From positions 1-35,563 of the forward strand of contig JAHCLE010000019.1 in NCBI GenBank assembly GCA_026125445.1: 35,563 nucleotides of DNA, written 5' to 3'. Source of the stretch: Burkholderiales bacterium (GTDB lineage Bacteria; Pseudomonadota; Gammaproteobacteria; Burkholderiales; Usitatibacteraceae). Within the stretch, counting starts at the first letter, position 1; each line of letters opens with the position of its first letter. Positions 32,169 through 35,563 of this stretch are shown in pieces. The notes below the pieces were generated by a model that made no database searches, was not told the DNA's origin, and was given only the letters and a program-made list of their open reading frames with translations. Made by a program: the position numbers and the translations under genes.

Positions 32169-34633
32169 CCGGGGAGGACGCCGGCTGGTCGCGGTGCGCG
32201 GCGAGCCAGGCGGCCGCCTCGGCCGCGGCGAGCGGCGGGCTTGCGAGGTAGCCCTGCATCTCGTCGCAGCCGCGCCGGCGCAGGAAGTCGAGCTGCGCCT
32301 CGCTCTCCACGCCCTCGGCGATGGAGGTGATGGACATGGCGCGCGCGATGTCCACGATGGCCGCGGTGATGGCGCGGTCGTCGGGATCGCTCGCGATGTC
32401 GCGAACGAAGGTGCGGTCGATCTTGAGCTTGTCGATGGGGAAGCGCTTCAGGAGCGCGAGCGAGGAGTGCCCGGTGCCGAAGTCGTCGATGGCCAGGCGC
32501 ACGCCCAGCAGGCGCAGCCCGTCCAGGGTGCGCATGATGTCGGGCGTGTCCTCCATCAGCATGCTCTCGGTGAGCTCGAACTCGAGGCCGGCGGCGTCGA
32601 GCCCCGTCTCCGCGAGCACGCGCTCGACCTCCTCCACCAGGTTCTTCTGCTTGAACTGGATGGCCGAGGTTCACCGCCACCGGGACCTTCGGCAGCCCCG
32701 AGAGCTGCCACATGCGGTTCTGGCGGCAGGCCTGGCGAAGCACCCAGCTCCCGATGGGCATGATGAGGCCGCGCTGCTCGGCGATGGGGATGAAGTCGTT
32801 GGGCATCACCGTCGGGCCTTCCTTCTGCGGCCAGCGGATGAGCGCCTCGACGCCCACGAGCCGCCCGGTGTCCACGCGCACCTGCGGCTGGTAGAGCAGC
32901 TCGAAGGCCTCGTCGCGGATCGCCTCCCGCAGGCGCGTCTCGAGCGAGCGTGTTGAACGCCGCCTGCGACAGGCGCTCGCTGAAGAACTGGAAGTTGCTG
33001 CGGCCGCGGTCCTTGGCGAGGTACATCGCGGCGTCGGCGTTGCGGATGAGCGTGTCGGCGCCGGCGCCGTCGCGCGGGAAGACGGCGATGCCGATCGACG
33101 GGCTCACCGACAGGCTCTGGCCCCTCCAGTGACGGGCTCGCTCACCGCCGCGAGGAGCTTCTCGGCCACCGCGACCGGCGACTGCTCGTCCTCCAGGTCC
33201 GGCAGGACCACCAGGAACTCGTCGCCGCCCGCCGGGAGACCACGTCCACGGACCTGAGCGTCGCCTCGATGCGCGAGGCCGTCAGGCGCAGCAGCGCGCC
33301 GGCGGCGTGCCCGAGGGAGTCGTTCACCGTCTTGAAGTTGTCCAGGTCGATGAAGAGGATCCCCACCTTCGCGCTTCGCCGCCGGGCGGAAGCGAGGATG
33401 AACTCGAGCCGGTCCATGAGCAGCACCCGGTTGGGCAGCCCCGTGAGCGTGTCGTGGTGGGCGAGGAACTGGATGCGCGCCTCGGCCTCCTTGCGGTCGC
33501 GGATGTCGCGCAGCACCGTCATGCGGTAGTGCTTGCCCTTGTAGGGCATCACCTTGCCGGTGAGCTCCACCGCGACGCGGCTGCCGTCCTTGTGCACGAT
33601 CGCGGCCTCGTAGGCGCGCTCGTAGCCCATGCGGATGTTGTTGAGGACGGTGTCGCGCGCGTCCGGCGCCACGAAGTCCAGCACGGGCCGGCCCACGAGC
33701 TCCTCGTAGCGGTAGCCGATGAGGCGCAGCCCCGCGTCGTTGCAGTCGGTGATCACGCCGTTCTCGTGGAAGACGATGCCCTCGTGCGTCGCGTCGGCGA
33801 ACTTGCGCAGGCGCTCCTCGCTCTCGCGCACCGCGAGCTCGGAAAGGCGGTGGCGCGTGATGTCCGTGATCATCACGAAGGCCGCGAGGACGGCGCCGTC
33901 GTCGCCCAGCCGCGGCAGCAGGTTCACCTCGAGCACGCGCTGCGTCCCCGTCGGCCGCCTGGATCGTGCGCTCGTAGGTCACCGTCTCGCCGCGGACCAC
34001 GCGGCCGATGTGCGGCTCGATCTCGCGGAAGCCCTGCGGGCCGATGATCTCCTCGACCGTGTGGCCGACGATCGAGTCCACGTCCCAGCCCCAGGTGGAG
34101 GCGTAGGCCTTGTTCGCGAAGAGGCAGCGCAGGTTGTCCGCCGCGAAGTGCGCGATGAGCGCCGGGACGTTGTCGGCCAGCAGCCGCACCTCCTGGGCGC
34201 GCGCCTTCGCCGAGAGCTCGGCGTAGCGCCGCTCGCTGATGTCGTGGCAGGCGCCCAGGTAGCCCGCGAGCCGCCCCGTGGCGTCGTTCACGGGCTCCGC
34301 GGCGTGGTGCACCCAGCCGTAGTCGCCGGCGGCCCTGCGCAGGCGGAACTCCGTGTCCAGGCGCCGGCGCAGGCCGAAGGCCTCCGACCACTGCCGGCCC
34401 ACGGCCTCGCGGTCCTCCGGGTGGATCGCCTCGAGCCAGCCCGCGCCGCGCTCCAGGTCCAGGCCGCGCCCCGTGTAGTCCGTCCAGGCCTGGTTCACGA
34501 AGCTGCAGCCGCCGTCGCCGTCCGCGCACCACACGAGGGCGGGGAAGCTGTCGAAGAGCGCGGCGTGTCGCAGCGGGTCCTCGAGGACCTCGGCGGTGCC
34601 GCTCGGCTTCGGATCGTGGGGCGTGACGGCCAT
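32146..34633 (-). CDS. Soluble PAS-PAS-PAS-GGDEF-EAL protein (frame interrupted)
   Basis: A c-di-GMP enzyme of about 830 residues with no obvious membrane segment. Three PAS domains are visible: ALVWCADGDGGCSFVNQAW, PALIAHFAADNLRCLFANKAY and GIVFHENGVITDCNDAGLRL, each followed by a PAC-like segment. Then come a GGDEF domain (DNFKTVNDSLGH, GGDEFLVVLPDL, SIGIAVFPRDG) and an EAL domain with the true EAL (VEALIRW), ESMLMED, DDFGTGHSSL, KIDRTF, AEGVES and EMQGY. The frame breaks near 33945, 33240, 33125, 32950 and 32665; correcting them keeps all catalytic motifs. ATG at 34633 is preferred over a GTG at 34678. Confidence 0.87.
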
Positions 34634-34720
34634 GGGGGGCGGGCGCTCTTGCGGGCGATTACGGGTCGAGGCTACCACGCGCCCCGGCGCGGCCCGATGG
34701 CAACGATAACGGCGCGCATT

Positions 34721-35428
34721 TCAGGCGAAACCGAGCACCACACGGCGGTTGCGGGCCCCTTCGCTGCGGATCTTCGTCACCGCGAGCCGTCCCACCTCGC
34801 GGGTGTCGGCCACGTGCGTCCCGCCGCAGGGCTGCAGGTCCACCCCCTCGATCTCGAGGACGCGCACGCCGCCCAGCCCGCGCGGGGGCTGCACCGACAT
34901 CGTGCGCACCAGCTCGGGCCGGGCGTCGAGCTCGGCATCCGTGATCCAGCGGGGGCGAACGGGGTGCCCCTCGGCGACGAGACGGTTCAATTCCGCTTCG
35001 ATCGTCTCCTTCACCAGGCGCTCCATCCCGATGTCGAAGTCCAGGCGGGCCTTGTCCTCGGACACCTGGCCGCCGGTCACCGGCGCGGGCACGACCGCGC
35101 AAAGGAGGTGCAGAGCCGTGTGGAAGCGCATGTGGCGGTAGCGCCTCTCCCAGTCGAGCGCCGCCTCGACCTCCTCGCCGGGGGCGGGCAGCGCCTCGCC
35201 CGGGGCGGGCAGGTGCAGGACCGCGTCGGCCCCCTCCCCCTTCACCGTCCCCGCGATGCGCACGCGGCTGCCGTCCGGGCGCAGGAGCGAGCCCGTGTCG
35301 CCGGGCTGGCCGCCGCCGGTCGGGTAGAACACCGTGCGGTCGAGCTCGATCCCCGCCGGGGTCGCCGCCAGCACGCGTGCGCGGCAGGCGCGGGCGTAGG
35401 CGTCGTCGCGGAAAACGAGTTCGGCCAT
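34721..35428 (-). CDS. Alanyl-tRNA editing protein (AlaX type)
   Basis: A 235-residue free-standing editing protein homologous to the editing domain of AlaRS, which hydrolyses Ser- or Gly-mischarged tRNA-Ala. The zinc ligands are clear: HTALH with His 103 and 107, and CGGTHV with Cys 200 and His 204. FYPTGGGQPGDTG at about residues 35-46 is the AlaX N-terminal signature. The ATG at 35428 follows GGAAAG at good distance. A 21-base in-frame tandem duplication produces LPAPGEA-LPAPGEE near residue 73. The gene is intact. Confidence 0.94.
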   Translation of the reverse strand: MAELVFRDDAYARACRARVLAATPAGIELDRTVFYPTGGGQPGDTGSLLRPDGSRVRIAGTVKGEGADAVLHLPAPGEALPAPGEEVEAALDWERRYRHMRFHTALHLLCAVVPAPVTGGQVSEDKARLDFDIGMERLVKETIEAELNRLVAEGHPVRPRWITDAELDARPELVRTMSVQPPRGLGGVRVLEIEGVDLQPCGGTHVADTREVGRLAVTKIRSEGARNRRVVLGFA

Positions 35429-35476
35429 TGTCTTTCCGGATGCGTGGCGGTCGTGACCGGGTTGCGCGGCCATCGC

Positions 35477-35520
35477 TGCTAGAATCAGCCCAAACGCCGC
35501 ACAAGTCCACCTCCCGGAGG
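35477..35520 (+). promoter_or_regulatory. Extended -10 element and Shine-Dalgarno before the last gene
   Basis: TGC-TAGAAT (35477-35485) has the extended -10 form, identical to the element upstream of yajC. GGAGG (35516-35520) lies six bases before the ATG at 35527. Confidence 0.45.
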
Positions 35521-35526
35521 AAACCC

Positions 35527-35563
35527 ATGAAGACGCCCCTCATCCGCGCCCTCGCGCTCGCGT
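35527..35563 (+). CDS. Start of an exported protein (5' fragment)
   Basis: Only 12 codons are in the window: MKTPLIRALALA. The positive start and hydrophobic run look like the beginning of a signal peptide. A good Shine-Dalgarno sequence and an extended -10 element support the start. Nothing can be said about function. Confidence 0.6.
   Translation, partial: MKTPLIRALALA

Overview
The window is a GC-rich, gene-dense bacterial chromosome segment, most likely from a betaproteobacterium of a poorly sampled lineage. The evidence is gene order. On the minus strand lpxK, a Trm112-like gene, kdsB and adk follow exbB-exbD, divergent from xseA. A second block holds miaA, mutL, amiC and tsaE with queG, and a third is tgt-yajC-secD-secF. 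All are familiar betaproteobacterial arrangements. No plasmid, phage, rRNA, tRNA or CRISPR signature was seen; the placement is inference from synteny and protein character.

Region 1 (1-7.1 kb): the 3' end of a family-5 solute-binding protein, proS with a translationally coupled lytic transglycosylase, a convergent TlpA/ResA-like thioredoxin, a 527-residue protein with a PilZ-like C-terminus, a YihY/BrkB membrane protein, wrbA and a DUF2069 membrane protein. Region 2 (7.1-13.3 kb, all minus): DUF2721, DedA, secF, secD, yajC, tgt and a glutathione S-transferase. Region 3 (13.3-17.7 kb, minus): a pyrophosphate module of adk, a PPi-type phosphofructokinase and an H+-pyrophosphatase, with a promoter at its head and a hairpin terminator at its tail. 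Region 4 (17.7-21.3 kb): the lipid A/KDO genes kdsB, ycaR-like and lpxK with exbD-exbB, then a 500-bp divergent intergenic region holding a DnaA-box-like pair and an AT-rich tract. Region 5 (21.3-34.7 kb): xseA, dodecin, miaA, mutL, a membrane GGDEF-EAL protein, amiC, tsaE, queG, an MFS transporter and a PAS-GGDEF-EAL protein. Region 6: an AlaX-type alanyl-tRNA editing protein and the first codons of a secreted protein.

An important quality signal divides the window. Every gene before about 22.1 kb reads through cleanly. From 22.1 to 34.6 kb eight of ten genes, including the normally essential tsaE, carry one to five or more small indels, several of them one-base changes in G or C runs. This looks like consensus error rather than gene decay, so those genes are reported as interrupted CDS with the frames stitched by homology.

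Three kinds of dispersed repeat appear: a perfect 24-bp inverted repeat upstream of the GST gene, a CACGGAGG-type palindrome upstream of the phosphofructokinase, and a CCCTCTCC/GGAGAGGG palindrome that forms the C-terminus of the DUF2069 protein. I found no clearly undescribed system. The best candidates for follow-up are the pyrophosphate module, the unusual PilZ-like protein and the repeats.
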